Below are positions 32,657 to 41,195 of a DNA stretch of 46,153 nucleotides, piece by piece. The notes below the pieces were generated by a model, which saw only the letters and a program-made list of their open reading frames with translations, did no database searches and was not told where the DNA came from. Position 1 is the first letter of the stretch. The number at the start of each line of letters is the position of its first letter. The translations under genes and the position numbers were made by a program. Origin of the DNA: Deltaproteobacteria bacterium (GTDB lineage Bacteria; Desulfobacterota; Desulfobulbia; Desulfobulbales; Desulfurivibrionaceae); assembly GCA_021811385.1 (NCBI GenBank), contig JAJZPC010000013.1:1-46153 (forward strand), in the 5' to 3' direction.

Positions 32657-33523
32657 ATGGAATTCATCATGATACGGGCCGGCTTTCTTTTCGACTGGAT
32701 CGAACTGCATGTGGAAAGCAAGCAGGGCTTGAAATTTTTCGCCACCGTGCTGGTGGGTTTCTTCATCTCGGCCATTATCCTCATCGAGTTGAACCGGCGG
32801 CATTTTGTGCCCGAGCCGTTTGCCTCGCATTTTTCCCATTCCCACCTCGCGGCCATTGAGCAGGCCTTCAACCTGCTGCTGGCCCTTGAGGTGGTGAGCC
32901 TTATCTTCAGCCTCTCCCATTCGGTGACCAAGTCGGTGGGCAAACAGTTTGAGATCCTCTCCCTGATCCTGCTGCGGGACACCTTCAAGGAATTCGCCCA
33001 TTTCAGCGAGCCGTTGGTCTGGGCGGAGATCGCGCCGTCCCTGGCAAGCATTGTCGCCTCCGCTGTCGGCGCCCTGCTGATCTTTATTGTCCTGGGCTTT
33101 TTTTACAAGGCGCAACGCTCCCATCCCATTACTGCCGATGAGAGAATCCGCAGCCATTTCATTCTGGCCAAAAAGATGATCGCCCTGCTGCTGCTTTTTT
33201 CGTTCGCGGGCATCTGCGTGGTTGATCTCTGGGGGTATTTCGCCTTGGGGTTGCCGGAGAATGCCTTTTCCTCCTTTTATACCCTGCTTGTTTTCAGCGA
33301 TGTGCTGGTGGTGCTCATTTCGCTTCGCTATAGCGCGCAGTACCAGGTGTCCTTCCGTAATTCCGGCTATGCGGTCGCCACGGTCCTTATCAGGCTGGCC
33401 CTGATTGCGCCGATTACCCTCGGCGCCGTAATCGGGGTGGGCACCACCCTTTTTACCCTGGGGATCAGCCTGGCTTACAATGCCTTTGCTCCCAAGCCGG
33501 AATCGCTCGAATGTACAACCTGA
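32657..33523 (+). CDS. Six-helix membrane protein of unknown function
   Basis: 288 residues with about six hydrophobic helices (around 27-45, 66-86, 122-147, 174-192, 205-228 and 240-272). A cytoplasmic or periplasmic loop after helix 2 reads SLSHSVTKSVGKQFEILSLILLRDTFKEFAHF, and a second, basic loop (KAQRSHPITADERIRSHFILAKKM) precedes helix 4. I do not recognise the family. There is no enzyme motif, signal peptide or transporter signature. The response-regulator gene follows after 108 bp with a possible promoter of its own, so any functional tie to it is only suggestive. Confidence 0.8.
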   Translation: MEFIMIRAGFLFDWIELHVESKQGLKFFATVLVGFFISAIILIELNRRHFVPEPFASHFSHSHLAAIEQAFNLLLALEVVSLIFSLSHSVTKSVGKQFEILSLILLRDTFKEFAHFSEPLVWAEIAPSLASIVASAVGALLIFIVLGFFYKAQRSHPITADERIRSHFILAKKMIALLLLFSFAGICVVDLWGYFALGLPENAFSSFYTLLVFSDVLVVLISLRYSAQYQVSFRNSGYAVATVLIRLALIAPITLGAVIGVGTTLFTLGISLAYNAFAPKPESLECTT

Positions 33524-33560
33524 AAAAAACGCGCGCCGCAAATTTTACTGCGGGAAATTT

Positions 33561-33591
33561 TTGACTACTGTATATAACCAGGGAATATAAT
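33561..33591 (+). promoter_or_regulatory. Possible promoter of the second response-regulator gene
   Basis: TTGACT (33561-33566) and a perfect TATAAT (33586-33591) lie 40 bp before the start codon, but the spacer is 19 bp, longer than optimal. A strong -10 with a poorly spaced -35 is compatible with activator dependence. Confidence 0.5.
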
Positions 33592-33631
33592 GTGATTTTT
33601 CCTGATTTTTCTGGCGAGGAAGGGGAGTGTC

Positions 33632-34291
33632 ATGGGTATATGTCGTATAGTGCTGGCTGATGATCATGCCTTGATCCGGCACGGGGTCAAAAAAATGATC
33701 GAGGAGGATCCCGCTCTCAAGGTGGTCGGCGAAGCGGCCGACGGCCTGGAACTCATCGAGCTTTTAAAAATCACCCCGGCCGATCTGGTCATCCTCGATA
33801 TCTCCATGCCCAATCTGCGCGGGATCGAGGCCATCCGGGAGGTGCGCAAGATCTGTCCGGCGATCAAGGTGTTGATGCTGACCATGCACAAGGGCGAGCA
33901 GTACCTTTGCTCCTCCTTTGCCTCCGGGGCGGACGGCTACCTGCTCAAGGACGATTCCGACACCGAGCTGCTGCCGGCCATCGCCAGGGTGCGCCAGGGC
34001 GAGTTCTACATCTCCCCCAATCTGGCCGGGGAATTTCCCGAGGATGTCATCGCCTCCTGCCGCAGCCGGAGCGATGGCTCCGGCGAGGTTCTCACCCCGA
34101 GGGAAAAGCAGATCCTCCAGCTGGTGGCCGAGGGGGTTACCAGCCGGGATATCGCCGACAAGCTCGACATCAGCAAGCGGACCGTTGAGCACCATCGGGC
34201 CAACATGATGAAAAAGCTCAATATCAAACGCGTGGCCGATCTCATCAAGTATGCCATCGGCAGGGGGCTTTCCGACACCCCGCCTGAATGA
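33632..34291 (+). CDS. NarL/FixJ-family response regulator (second copy)
   Basis: 219 residues. The receiver has Asp10/Asp11, phospho-Asp56 in LVILDISMPN, and Lys in GYLLKDDSD. The C-terminal LuxR helix-turn-helix has LTPREKQILQLVAEGVTSRDIADKL and ISKRTVEHHRANMMKKL. The overall layout, with ILDISMP around Asp56 and almost the same length, is very like the regulator at 2885-3559, pointing to a paralogous pair. No histidine kinase gene is adjacent, so its kinase is elsewhere or shared. The ribosome site (GGAAGGGGAG) is good. A target cannot be named; the neighbouring VWA-OmpA gene 90 bp downstream is a candidate. Confidence 0.92.
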   Translation: MGICRIVLADDHALIRHGVKKMIEEDPALKVVGEAADGLELIELLKITPADLVILDISMPNLRGIEAIREVRKICPAIKVLMLTMHKGEQYLCSSFASGADGYLLKDDSDTELLPAIARVRQGEFYISPNLAGEFPEDVIASCRSRSDGSGEVLTPREKQILQLVAEGVTSRDIADKLDISKRTVEHHRANMMKKLNIKRVADLIKYAIGRGLSDTPPE

Positions 34292-34381
34292 GTCCGTTCA
34301 GCACACCTTTTTTTGTTTACATAATCTCGCGGAACCTTTGCCGTAATGATGCACTGCCGCATCCGCCACAGGAGAATGAGC

Positions 34382-36415
34382 ATGAAAAAAATCGTTGGTC
34401 TTCTTTGTTTGTTGCTGACTGTTTTTTCTTGGGTGGACCGGGGGATGGCCCTGGATGCCCTTGAGGTGCAGGCCCTCCGCCAGCAAGCGAAGCTGAGCTT
34501 CCAGTCCCTGGAGGAAGGCAAGGTGCTGGTCTCGGTTCAGGACAAGGGCGGGGAGGCCATCCTGGGCTTGAAGAAAGAGGATTTTTCCATCAAGCAAGGG
34601 GTAAAGACCGCCAAGATCATTTCGGTGGAGGATGTCCAGGAGCAACGGAACATCGGCCTCAATATCGTGCTGGTGGTGGACAACTCCTATTCCATGGAGC
34701 AGCGCAAGGCGGTGGAGCCGCTGCTGGCGGCGATGGACAGCTTCCTTGCCCTGGTCCGTCCCATCGACAATGTCCATGTCGTCACCTTTGTCGATCCGGG
34801 CACGAAACAGCCCAGACTCTCCACCCGGACCTTTCAGGCCAGCGAGACGCAGGCCTTGAACCAATTTCTTCGGAGCAGTTTCTTCCCCGCCACCACAGAC
34901 GGCACCTACCTCTATGACAGCATGCACAAGGGATTGGAGATCATCCGCCAGATGCCCGCGGACAGCCAGAAGTTCATGCTCGTTTTTTCCGACGGGGAAG
35001 ACATCAACAGCGCGCTCAAGAGTGAGGAAGTGGCGTTGGCGGCCAAGGGCGTAAGCAACTTCGCCGCCTATGCCGTGGACTACATGGACAAACCCGGTCT
35101 GGATCCCTTCCTGACCTCCTTTGCCCAGGGCCATAACGGCATGATCCGCAAGGCCACCTCGGCCAAGGATTTTCTGCCCATTCTCAAGAAATTCTCCACC
35201 ACCATCTTCCACCGTTACGTGGTCACCTACCGCTTTCTTGAGCCCCCCACCGGGACGCTCGCGGGCGCGCCTGGTGCGGTGAACATCGAGGAGGTCACCG
35301 TGGTGGACAGCTCGCCCATGCTGAACCACGTTTATTTCGATACCGGAAAAAGCCGCATCCCCGAGAGGTACGTCGCCCTGGCTCCGGCAGAGACCGCCGC
35401 CTTTGCCGAAGAGAAACTCAAGGACACGATGGAGAAGCATCATCAGGTCTTGAACGTGATCGGCAAACGGCTGCTGGCCAACCCCGAGGCCAAGATAACC
35501 CTGGTGGGCTGCAACTCCAACAGCGGAGTGGAAAAGGGCAAGATTTCCCTGGCAAAGAGCCGGGCCGAAGCGGTGTTCGCCTATCTTGAGTCCGTCTGGG
35601 GCATTGATATCTCCCGGATGGAAATCAAGGCCCGGAACCTTCCCGCCGTGCCCAGCTCCAGCCGGGTGCCGGAAGGTGTCGTCGAAAACCAGCGGGTTGA
35701 AATTCTTTCCACCCATCCCGCCATCCTCGACACCATCAAGAGCACCTATGTGCAGGAACAAGCCGACACCAAGGAGCTGCGGATCACTCCTTCCCTGCAG
35801 GCCGAGGCCGGGATCGAGCATTGGCGGATCAGGCTGCTGGGCGCGGACAAGGTGCTGGCGACCCAGGAGGGTGCGGGAACTCCGCCGGCAGAGGTCTCCT
35901 TTGCCCTGGCGCCGCTGGGCCTGCGCAATCTGGTCCAGCTGGGGCAGGTCAGCGCCGATCTTGAAGTGAAGGACAAGGAGGGCAACGTGTTCAGCACCGT
36001 CACCGGTCCGATCGGGATCAATTTTATCCGGCGGGAGGAGCGCATCGCCCAGAAAATCGAGAACAAGGTGGTGGAGAAATATGGCTTGATCCTTTTTGAT
36101 TTCGACCGGGCGGAGCTGAAGGATCGCAATCAGGTCATCGTCAACCGGGTGCTCGCCAGGGTGGCGGAACTTAAGGGGGTGACCATGGAGATCGCCGGAC
36201 ACACCGATATCATCGGCACGGAAAAATACAACATCGAGTTGTCCGGCCGGAGGGCAAGGGCGGTGTACGACACCACCCTCCAGACCGGGATTGTCGCTGC
36301 CGAACAGATAAGCCATGCGGGCAACGGGCCCAACAACCCGCCCTATGACAACAGCCTGCCCGAGGGGAGATCGCTCAACCGGACAGTGATCATCAATCTT
36401 CAGTATACGGAGTAG
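34382..36415 (+). CDS. Exported VWA-domain protein with two OmpA-like domains
   Basis: 677 residues. A signal peptide (1-23, cleavage near GMA) is followed by a short region, then a von Willebrand A domain (about 93-290) with the MIDAS residues Asp100/Ser102/Ser104 in VDNSYSM and the later Asp in VFSDGED. An OmpA-like domain (about 325-450) starts at VYFDTGKSRIP and includes ITLVGCNSNSG and NQRVEILS. A beta-rich spacer follows. The second OmpA domain (about 565-677) has LILFDFDRAELKD, EIAGHTDIIG, LSGRRARAV and LNRTVIINL. OmpA domains bind peptidoglycan and VWA domains bind proteins through a metal ion, so an envelope-anchored adhesion or assembly role is likely. The start at 34382 sits 7 nt after GGAG; ATG 34376 is too close to it. 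Confidence 0.85.
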   Translation: MKKIVGLLCLLLTVFSWVDRGMALDALEVQALRQQAKLSFQSLEEGKVLVSVQDKGGEAILGLKKEDFSIKQGVKTAKIISVEDVQEQRNIGLNIVLVVDNSYSMEQRKAVEPLLAAMDSFLALVRPIDNVHVVTFVDPGTKQPRLSTRTFQASETQALNQFLRSSFFPATTDGTYLYDSMHKGLEIIRQMPADSQKFMLVFSDGEDINSALKSEEVALAAKGVSNFAAYAVDYMDKPGLDPFLTSFAQGHNGMIRKATSAKDFLPILKKFSTTIFHRYVVTYRFLEPPTGTLAGAPGAVNIEEVTVVDSSPMLNHVYFDTGKSRIPERYVALAPAETAAFAEEKLKDTMEKHHQVLNVIGKRLLANPEAKITLVGCNSNSGVEKGKISLAKSRAEAVFAYLESVWGIDISRMEIKARNLPAVPSSSRVPEGVVENQRVEILSTHPAILDTIKSTYVQEQADTKELRITPSLQAEAGIEHWRIRLLGADKVLATQEGAGTPPAEVSFALAPLGLRNLVQLGQVSADLEVKDKEGNVFSTVTGPIGINFIRREERIAQKIENKVVEKYGLILFDFDRAELKDRNQVIVNRVLARVAELKGVTMEIAGHTDIIGTEKYNIELSGRRARAVYDTTLQTGIVAAEQISHAGNGPNNPPYDNSLPEGRSLNRTVIINLQYTE

Positions 36416-36488
36416 TTTTTTTGGGGTTGCCCGTCGGCGCCGATGCCGGTGTTGATCGTTCGATTTTCCGCATAAGGAGGCAAGGTTT

Positions 36489-37118
36489 GTGCGTTTCCCA
36501 GGATTAAGCAAGAAGCAGGGGTTCTACGCTCTGCTGGAAAAACAGGCGCAGGCCGCGGTGGATGCGGCCAAGGAATTTCAGGCGTTGGTCAACGACTTCG
36601 ACAATCTTGCCCGGCATGCGGCAAGAATCAAGGAGATAGAAAGCGAGGCGGACCACATCACCCATGAGCTTGCCAACCGGATCGACGCCACCTTTGTCAC
36701 CCCGCTGGACAAGGAAGACCTGCATGCCCTGTCCAGCGAGCTGGACGATGTGACCGACTGCATCGAGGCCTGCACCGGCAGGATGGCGCTCTATGAGCTC
36801 AAGCAATGCCGCCCGGATCTGGGCGCGTTGGTGCTGTTGCTGCTGCAGATCACCGAAGCCACGCGGGAGGCGGTCAAGGCCCTGCGCGACAAGCCCAACC
36901 GGGATGAGATCCAGGGTCTATTTATCCACATCCACCAGATCGAAAACGAGCATGATGCCCGGTTCCGCAAAGCCCTGGCCGACCTGCTCAACGCCCCGGA
37001 TGCCGACCCGATCAACGTGATCAAGTGGAAGTCTGTCTACAACCGGATCGAGGCGGCGGTGGACAAATGCGAGGATGTCGCCCATGTCATCGAGAGCGTG
37101 GTTGTGAAGTATGCTTAG
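36489..37118 (+). CDS. DUF47/PhoU-like phosphate-transport regulator
   Basis: 209-residue all-helical cytoplasmic protein of the DUF47 family, which is the usual partner of PiT phosphate transporters. Typical stretches are ALLEKQAQAAVDAAKEFQALV, EADHITHELANRIDATFVTPLDKEDLHALSSELDDV split over two helices, and YNRIEAAVDKCEDVAHVIESVVVKYA at the end. It starts at GTG, 8 nt after AAGGAGG. Its 3' end overlaps the transporter gene by 8 bp, so the two are translationally coupled. It probably gates or modulates phosphate uptake, as inferred for the family. Confidence 0.94.
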   Translation: MRFPGLSKKQGFYALLEKQAQAAVDAAKEFQALVNDFDNLARHAARIKEIESEADHITHELANRIDATFVTPLDKEDLHALSSELDDVTDCIEACTGRMALYELKQCRPDLGALVLLLLQITEATREAVKALRDKPNRDEIQGLFIHIHQIENEHDARFRKALADLLNAPDADPINVIKWKSVYNRIEAAVDKCEDVAHVIESVVVKYA

Positions 37119-38475
37119 TCTCTCCCTGGTGCTTGTGCTGGTTGTGCTCTGCGCCCTGGCCTTCGACTATATCAACGGCTTTCACGACACGGCCAACGCC
37201 ATCGCCACGGTGGTTTCCACCCGGGTTCTCTCGCCGCGAAAGGCGATTGTCATGGCGGCTTGCCTGAACTTCGTCGGCGCGCTCTTCTCCACCCAGGTGG
37301 CGATCACGGTGGCCAGCGGACTGGTCGATACGGCGCGTTTCCAGACCAATGACGTGCATCAGCCCGCGGAGTTCGCCGGAAAGCTGAAAAATCCCGTTGA
37401 GCCGGTCTCCCGGTATCTGGCCGGGCAGCTTTCTCCGGCAACCCGGGAGTTGCTGGCGCAGTATGCGGGGGATGGGGTTCCTTCCCAGGGGTTGCAGAGC
37501 GCCATGGTGGATGACCTGAACCGCGTCATCACCCGCACCGACCTCTATTCCGCCGAACGGTTCGCCGGCATCGCCTTGCCTGCAAAGACCTTGGCCAAGG
37601 CCGAGGATGCGGCCAAGCTGAAACCGGAGGATCGGGCCAACACGAACCGCGCCCTGCTGGAAAAGGGTTATCCCCAGGAGCTTGGTTCAAACCAGCAGGT
37701 GTTTCAGGTGGTTATCCTGGCCGCCATCCTGGGGGCCATCGTCTGGAACCTGATCACCTGGAAATTCGGCATTCCCAGCAGCTCCTCCCATGCCCTGATC
37801 GGCGGCTTGTGCGGCGCGGCCATTATCCACGGCGGTCTGCCCTTTGTCCTCTGGGGCGGGATTGTGAAGAAGGTGCTCATCCCGCTCGTGGGTTCTCCGG
37901 CCATGGGCTTCATTATCGGCTTTCTGCTGATGGGCGGGATCTTCAAGACCCTTGCCCACGTGCATCCCGGCCGGGTGAGCTCGACCTTTCGCCATCTGCA
38001 GATTGTTTCCGCCGCGGCCATGGCCTTTACCCACGGCCTCAACGATGCCCAGAAGAGCATGGGCATCATCACCATGGCCCTGGTGAGCGCCCGGATGATC
38101 CCCGAGCCGGTGGTTCCCCTGTGGGTGGTGTTGTCCTGCGCCACGGTCATGGCGCTGGGTACCTCGGTGGGCGGCTGGCGGATCATCAAGACCATGGGGC
38201 ATAAGATCATCCGGCTGGAGCCGGTCCACGGTTTTGCCGCCGAGACCTCGTCCGCCGTCGTCCTCTTTGTCACCAGCCATTTCGGGATGCCGGTGAGCAC
38301 CACCCATGTCATCTCCGGGAGCATCTTCGGGGTAGGCGCCAGCAAGCGGCTCTCCGCGGTGCGCTGGGGTGTGGCCCAGAGCATGGTCATGGCCTGGGTC
38401 TTGACCCTTCCCGCCGCCGGCCTGGTGGCCGCGCTTTCCTACGAACTGCTCATCCTCATGGGCCTTGGCAGATAA
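37111..38475 (+). CDS. pit: Low-affinity inorganic phosphate transporter, PiT family
   Basis: 454-residue inner-membrane cation-phosphate symporter with about ten helices. The two PiT signature repeats are clear: DYINGFHDTANAIATVVSTR near the N-terminus and FTHGLNDAQKSMGIITMAL in the second half. Further family motifs are WKFGIPSSSSHALIGGL and HFGMPVSTTHVISGSIFGVG. The hydrophilic loop after helix 3 (about 70-190, PAEFAGKLKNPVEPVSRYL ...) is longer than in archetypal PitA and could face the periplasm. It is coupled to the DUF47 gene and ends at a hairpin shared with the convergent acyl-CoA synthetase gene. Confidence 0.95.
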   Translation: MLSLSLVLVLVVLCALAFDYINGFHDTANAIATVVSTRVLSPRKAIVMAACLNFVGALFSTQVAITVASGLVDTARFQTNDVHQPAEFAGKLKNPVEPVSRYLAGQLSPATRELLAQYAGDGVPSQGLQSAMVDDLNRVITRTDLYSAERFAGIALPAKTLAKAEDAAKLKPEDRANTNRALLEKGYPQELGSNQQVFQVVILAAILGAIVWNLITWKFGIPSSSSHALIGGLCGAAIIHGGLPFVLWGGIVKKVLIPLVGSPAMGFIIGFLLMGGIFKTLAHVHPGRVSSTFRHLQIVSAAAMAFTHGLNDAQKSMGIITMALVSARMIPEPVVPLWVVLSCATVMALGTSVGGWRIIKTMGHKIIRLEPVHGFAAETSSAVVLFVTSHFGMPVSTTHVISGSIFGVGASKRLSAVRWGVAQSMVMAWVLTLPAAGLVAALSYELLILMGLGR

Positions 38476-38481
38476 AAAGGC

Positions 38482-38513
38482 TCACTCCCTGCTCTTGCGG
38501 GATCAGGGAGTGA
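38482..38513. terminator. Hairpin between convergent pit and acyl-CoA synthetase genes
   Basis: Perfect 10-bp stem TCACTCCCTG (38482-38491) / CAGGGAGTGA (38504-38513) with a 12-nt loop, in the 72-bp gap between two 3' ends. The T-tract is poor on both strands, so it may be a weak bidirectional terminator or stabilise 3' ends. Confidence 0.65.
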
Positions 38514-38547
38514 TCGCGGGCCCCGCTCTTTTCTTGCCGAAGAACCC

Positions 38548-40260
38548 TCAACCGCAGTCTCTTTCCTGTTGCAGCCGGGCCACGGCCTGTTCCCGCATCT
38601 TGTATTTCTGGAGCTTGCCGGTGACGGTCATGGGAAACTCCTCTACAAACCAGATGTAGCGGGGAATCTTGTAATGGGCGATCCGGCCCTCACAGAAGGC
38701 GCGGATCTCCTCTTCGCTGAGCGCAACGCCGCTGCGGGGCTTGAGCCAGGCCATGATCTCCTCGCCGTAGAAATCGTCCGGCACCCCGAAGACCGCCACC
38801 CCGGCCACCTTGGGATGGGTGAAGAGATAATCCTCGATCTCCCGGGGATAGATGTTCTCCCCGCCCCGGATGATCATCTCCTTGAGCCTGCCGGTGATCC
38901 GCACATAGCCCTCTTGGTCCATCTTCCCCAGGTCGCCGGAGTGGAGCCACCCCTCCCGGTCGATGGCCTTGTCGGTCGCTTCCGGGTCGTGATAATACCC
39001 CTGCATGATATGGTAGCCCCGAAAGCAGATTTCGCCGACCTCGCCCAAGGGCAGGGTTTTGCCGGAGAAGGGATCCACCACCTTCACCTCCTGGTGGGGG
39101 AGGTTTCTGCCCACGGTGTTGATCCGCCGCTCCAGGGTGTCTTCCCTGGTGGTGAGATGGGTCAGGGGCGAGGCTTCGGTTTCCCCGTAGCCGATGAGGA
39201 TCTCGTTGCAGTGCAGGTCGGTCATCACCCGCTGCATCAGGGCGGGGGGGCAGGGGGCGCCGGCCATGATCCCGGTGCGCAGGCTGGTGAGGTCCAGTTC
39301 GGGAAAGCTCGGATGCTCCAGCTCGGCAATGAACATGGTGGGCACCCCGTGGATACCGGTGCAGCGCTCTTGGGCTATGGCCGCAAGCACCTGGCCAGGA
39401 TCGAAATGCTCGCAGGCGATGACGATGCACCCCCCCACCGAGAGGCAGAGCAGGTTGGCCAGCACCATGCCGAAGCAGTGGTAAAAGGGCACGGGCACGC
39501 AGAGCCGGTCCTGCTCGGTAAAATGCATGGCCAGGGCGGAGAAATAGGCGTTGTTTAGGATGTTGCGGTGGCTCAGGACCACGGCCTTGGGAAAGCCGGT
39601 GGTGCCGGAGGTGTACTGGATGTTGATGGGTTCGTGGGAGTCGAGTGTGGCGGTGCATGCGGCCAGGGCGGTGTCGCTCACCAAGGCTGCGCCGGACAGC
39701 ACTTCACCCCAGAGGCTGAAGCCGGGGGCGGGCCGCTCGGTGTGCAGGGGATTTGCCGGATTGTAGAGCACCACCCGCCGGAGGAAGGGGAAATCCTTGG
39801 TGGCCAGGGTATCGGGGGTGCAGTGGGCAAGCTCGGGGATGAGCTCGGTGAGCATGGCCACGTAATCGCTGGTCTTGAAGGAGGGGATCAGGAAGAGCCC
39901 CTGTACCTCCGAGCGTTGTAGGGCAAAGGCCAGCTCCCTGCTACGGTAGGCGGGGTTGATGTTCACCAGGATGGCGCCGATCCGGGCGGTGGCAAGCTGG
40001 ATCAGGAGCCACTCGATGTTGTTGGTGGACCAGATGCCGATCCGCTCCCCCTTGGTAAAGCCGAGGCCCAGCAAGCCCTTGGCCAGCCCGGCCACGGCGG
40101 TGTCAAGCTCCCCATGGGTGAGCCGCCGCCCTTGGGGCAGGGAAATCACCGCCTCTCGTCCGGGAAAGCGGGCCGCGATTCCGGCCAGGTGGGCCGGGAT
40201 GGTCTGTTCCAGCAAGGGCGGGGTGCCATGGGTGCGGCAGTAGCTGAGATGGTCGCTCAT
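38548..40260 (-). CDS. AMP-forming acyl-CoA synthetase
   Basis: 570-residue ANL-superfamily ligase: carboxylate + ATP + CoA gives acyl-CoA + AMP + PPi. All core motifs are intact: A3 YTSGTTGFPKAVVLSH, A5 GYGETEASPLT, A7 GWLHSGDLG, A8 RLKEMIIRGGENIYPREIE and the A10 lysine in MTVTGKLQKYKMRE. The sequence is like medium-chain fatty-acyl and related ligases; the exact acid is not decidable. Its ATG overlaps the stop of the oxidoreductase beta gene by 4 bp (ATGA), so it is the last gene of the amino-acid oxidation operon. It may activate the acid product or recycle it. Confidence 0.92.
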   Translation of the reverse strand: MSDHLSYCRTHGTPPLLEQTIPAHLAGIAARFPGREAVISLPQGRRLTHGELDTAVAGLAKGLLGLGFTKGERIGIWSTNNIEWLLIQLATARIGAILVNINPAYRSRELAFALQRSEVQGLFLIPSFKTSDYVAMLTELIPELAHCTPDTLATKDFPFLRRVVLYNPANPLHTERPAPGFSLWGEVLSGAALVSDTALAACTATLDSHEPINIQYTSGTTGFPKAVVLSHRNILNNAYFSALAMHFTEQDRLCVPVPFYHCFGMVLANLLCLSVGGCIVIACEHFDPGQVLAAIAQERCTGIHGVPTMFIAELEHPSFPELDLTSLRTGIMAGAPCPPALMQRVMTDLHCNEILIGYGETEASPLTHLTTREDTLERRINTVGRNLPHQEVKVVDPFSGKTLPLGEVGEICFRGYHIMQGYYHDPEATDKAIDREGWLHSGDLGKMDQEGYVRITGRLKEMIIRGGENIYPREIEDYLFTHPKVAGVAVFGVPDDFYGEEIMAWLKPRSGVALSEEEIRAFCEGRIAHYKIPRYIWFVEEFPMTVTGKLQKYKMREQAVARLQQERDCG

Positions 40261-41195
40261 GATCTTGGTTGTTCCTGCTCTTGCTCCACTTGCTGCCAGT
40301 AGCGGTCCACCCCGGCCTGGATCTCCGCGATCATTTCCCGGTTTTCCCTCGGGGCGAAGAGATGGCGGAAGCGGCCCTGCGCCTTGAGATATTCCTCTAC
40401 CTTCAGCCTGGGATGCGGGATCTTGGTGTGGACTACCCTGCCGTCCACATACTCCTTGAGGGGCCAGATGCCGGTTTGCACCGCGAGCTTGCCGATCTCC
40501 ACGGTGGCGCTCGGCTCATAGTCCCAGCCGGTGGGGCAGGGGGCCAGGGCCAGGATCAAGCGGGGGCCGGTCAAGGATCTGGCCCGCTCGATCTTTCGGG
40601 CCAGATCCAGGGGCTCGGCCGCAACCACGGTGGCCACGTAGCTCGGCTGGTGCGCGGCCCAGATCCCAAAGAGATCCTTTTTGTAGCCGGGGTACCCCTT
40701 GGGCCCCTTGCTGGTGGCGGTGTGGGCCGCGTGCGGCGTGGCCGGGGAAAATTGCTGGCCGGTGTTGCCGTACCCCTCGTTGTCGTAGCAGAGATAGAGG
40801 AAATCAAGATTGCGGTCCATGGCCCCGGAGGTGGCGGAAAGCCCCATGCCGTAGGCGGAGCCGTCGCCGGTGAGCACCACCACCTCAAGGTCTTCCGCCT
40901 CGCTGATGCGTCCCTTTTTTTTCAGGATATCGAGTCCGTCCCGCACCCCCTGTGCCCCGGCCGGGGCGCAGGCCATGGCGGTGTAGAGCCAGGAGCCGCG
41001 AAAGGGGGTATAGGGGTAGACGGAGAGCAGGGTCAGGCAACTGGCACCATTGACGATGACGCATTTTTCACCCATGAGGTCGTAAACCTGATGCAGGGTG
41101 GCAAGACCACCGCAGCCCGCGCACATGGGGGTGCCGGTGCCGAGGATATGACGGGAGGGCAGATCCCTGAGGTGGTGGTAGTGTGTTTCGCTCAT
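40257..41195 (-). CDS. 2-oxoacid:ferredoxin oxidoreductase, beta (TPP) subunit
   Basis: 312 residues. It binds thiamine diphosphate and a [4Fe-4S] cluster: GTGTPMCAGCGGLATLHQ carries two cluster cysteines (about 24 and 27), GASC a third and APCPTGWDYEP a fourth. The TPP motif is LTGDGSAYGMGLSATSGAMDRN followed by DNEGYGNTGQQ, written here in two pieces. With the alpha and gamma-delta subunits it decarboxylates a 2-oxoacid to acyl-CoA and reduces ferredoxin. The start at 41195 overlaps the end of the alpha gene by 4 bp. The same frame stays open far upstream across the alpha gene, but that is a shadow. Confidence 0.93.
   Translation of the reverse strand: MSETHYHHLRDLPSRHILGTGTPMCAGCGGLATLHQVYDLMGEKCVIVNGASCLTLLSVYPYTPFRGSWLYTAMACAPAGAQGVRDGLDILKKKGRISEAEDLEVVVLTGDGSAYGMGLSATSGAMDRNLDFLYLCYDNEGYGNTGQQFSPATPHAAHTATSKGPKGYPGYKKDLFGIWAAHQPSYVATVVAAEPLDLARKIERARSLTGPRLILALAPCPTGWDYEPSATVEIGKLAVQTGIWPLKEYVDGRVVHTKIPHPRLKVEEYLKAQGRFRHLFAPRENREMIAEIQAGVDRYWQQVEQEQEQPRS

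Noticed and set aside
34298-36511. 737-codon open frame on the minus strand
   Set aside because: Antisense of the VWA-OmpA gene, with biased composition and no domain; the plus-strand gene has clear motifs and a ribosome site.
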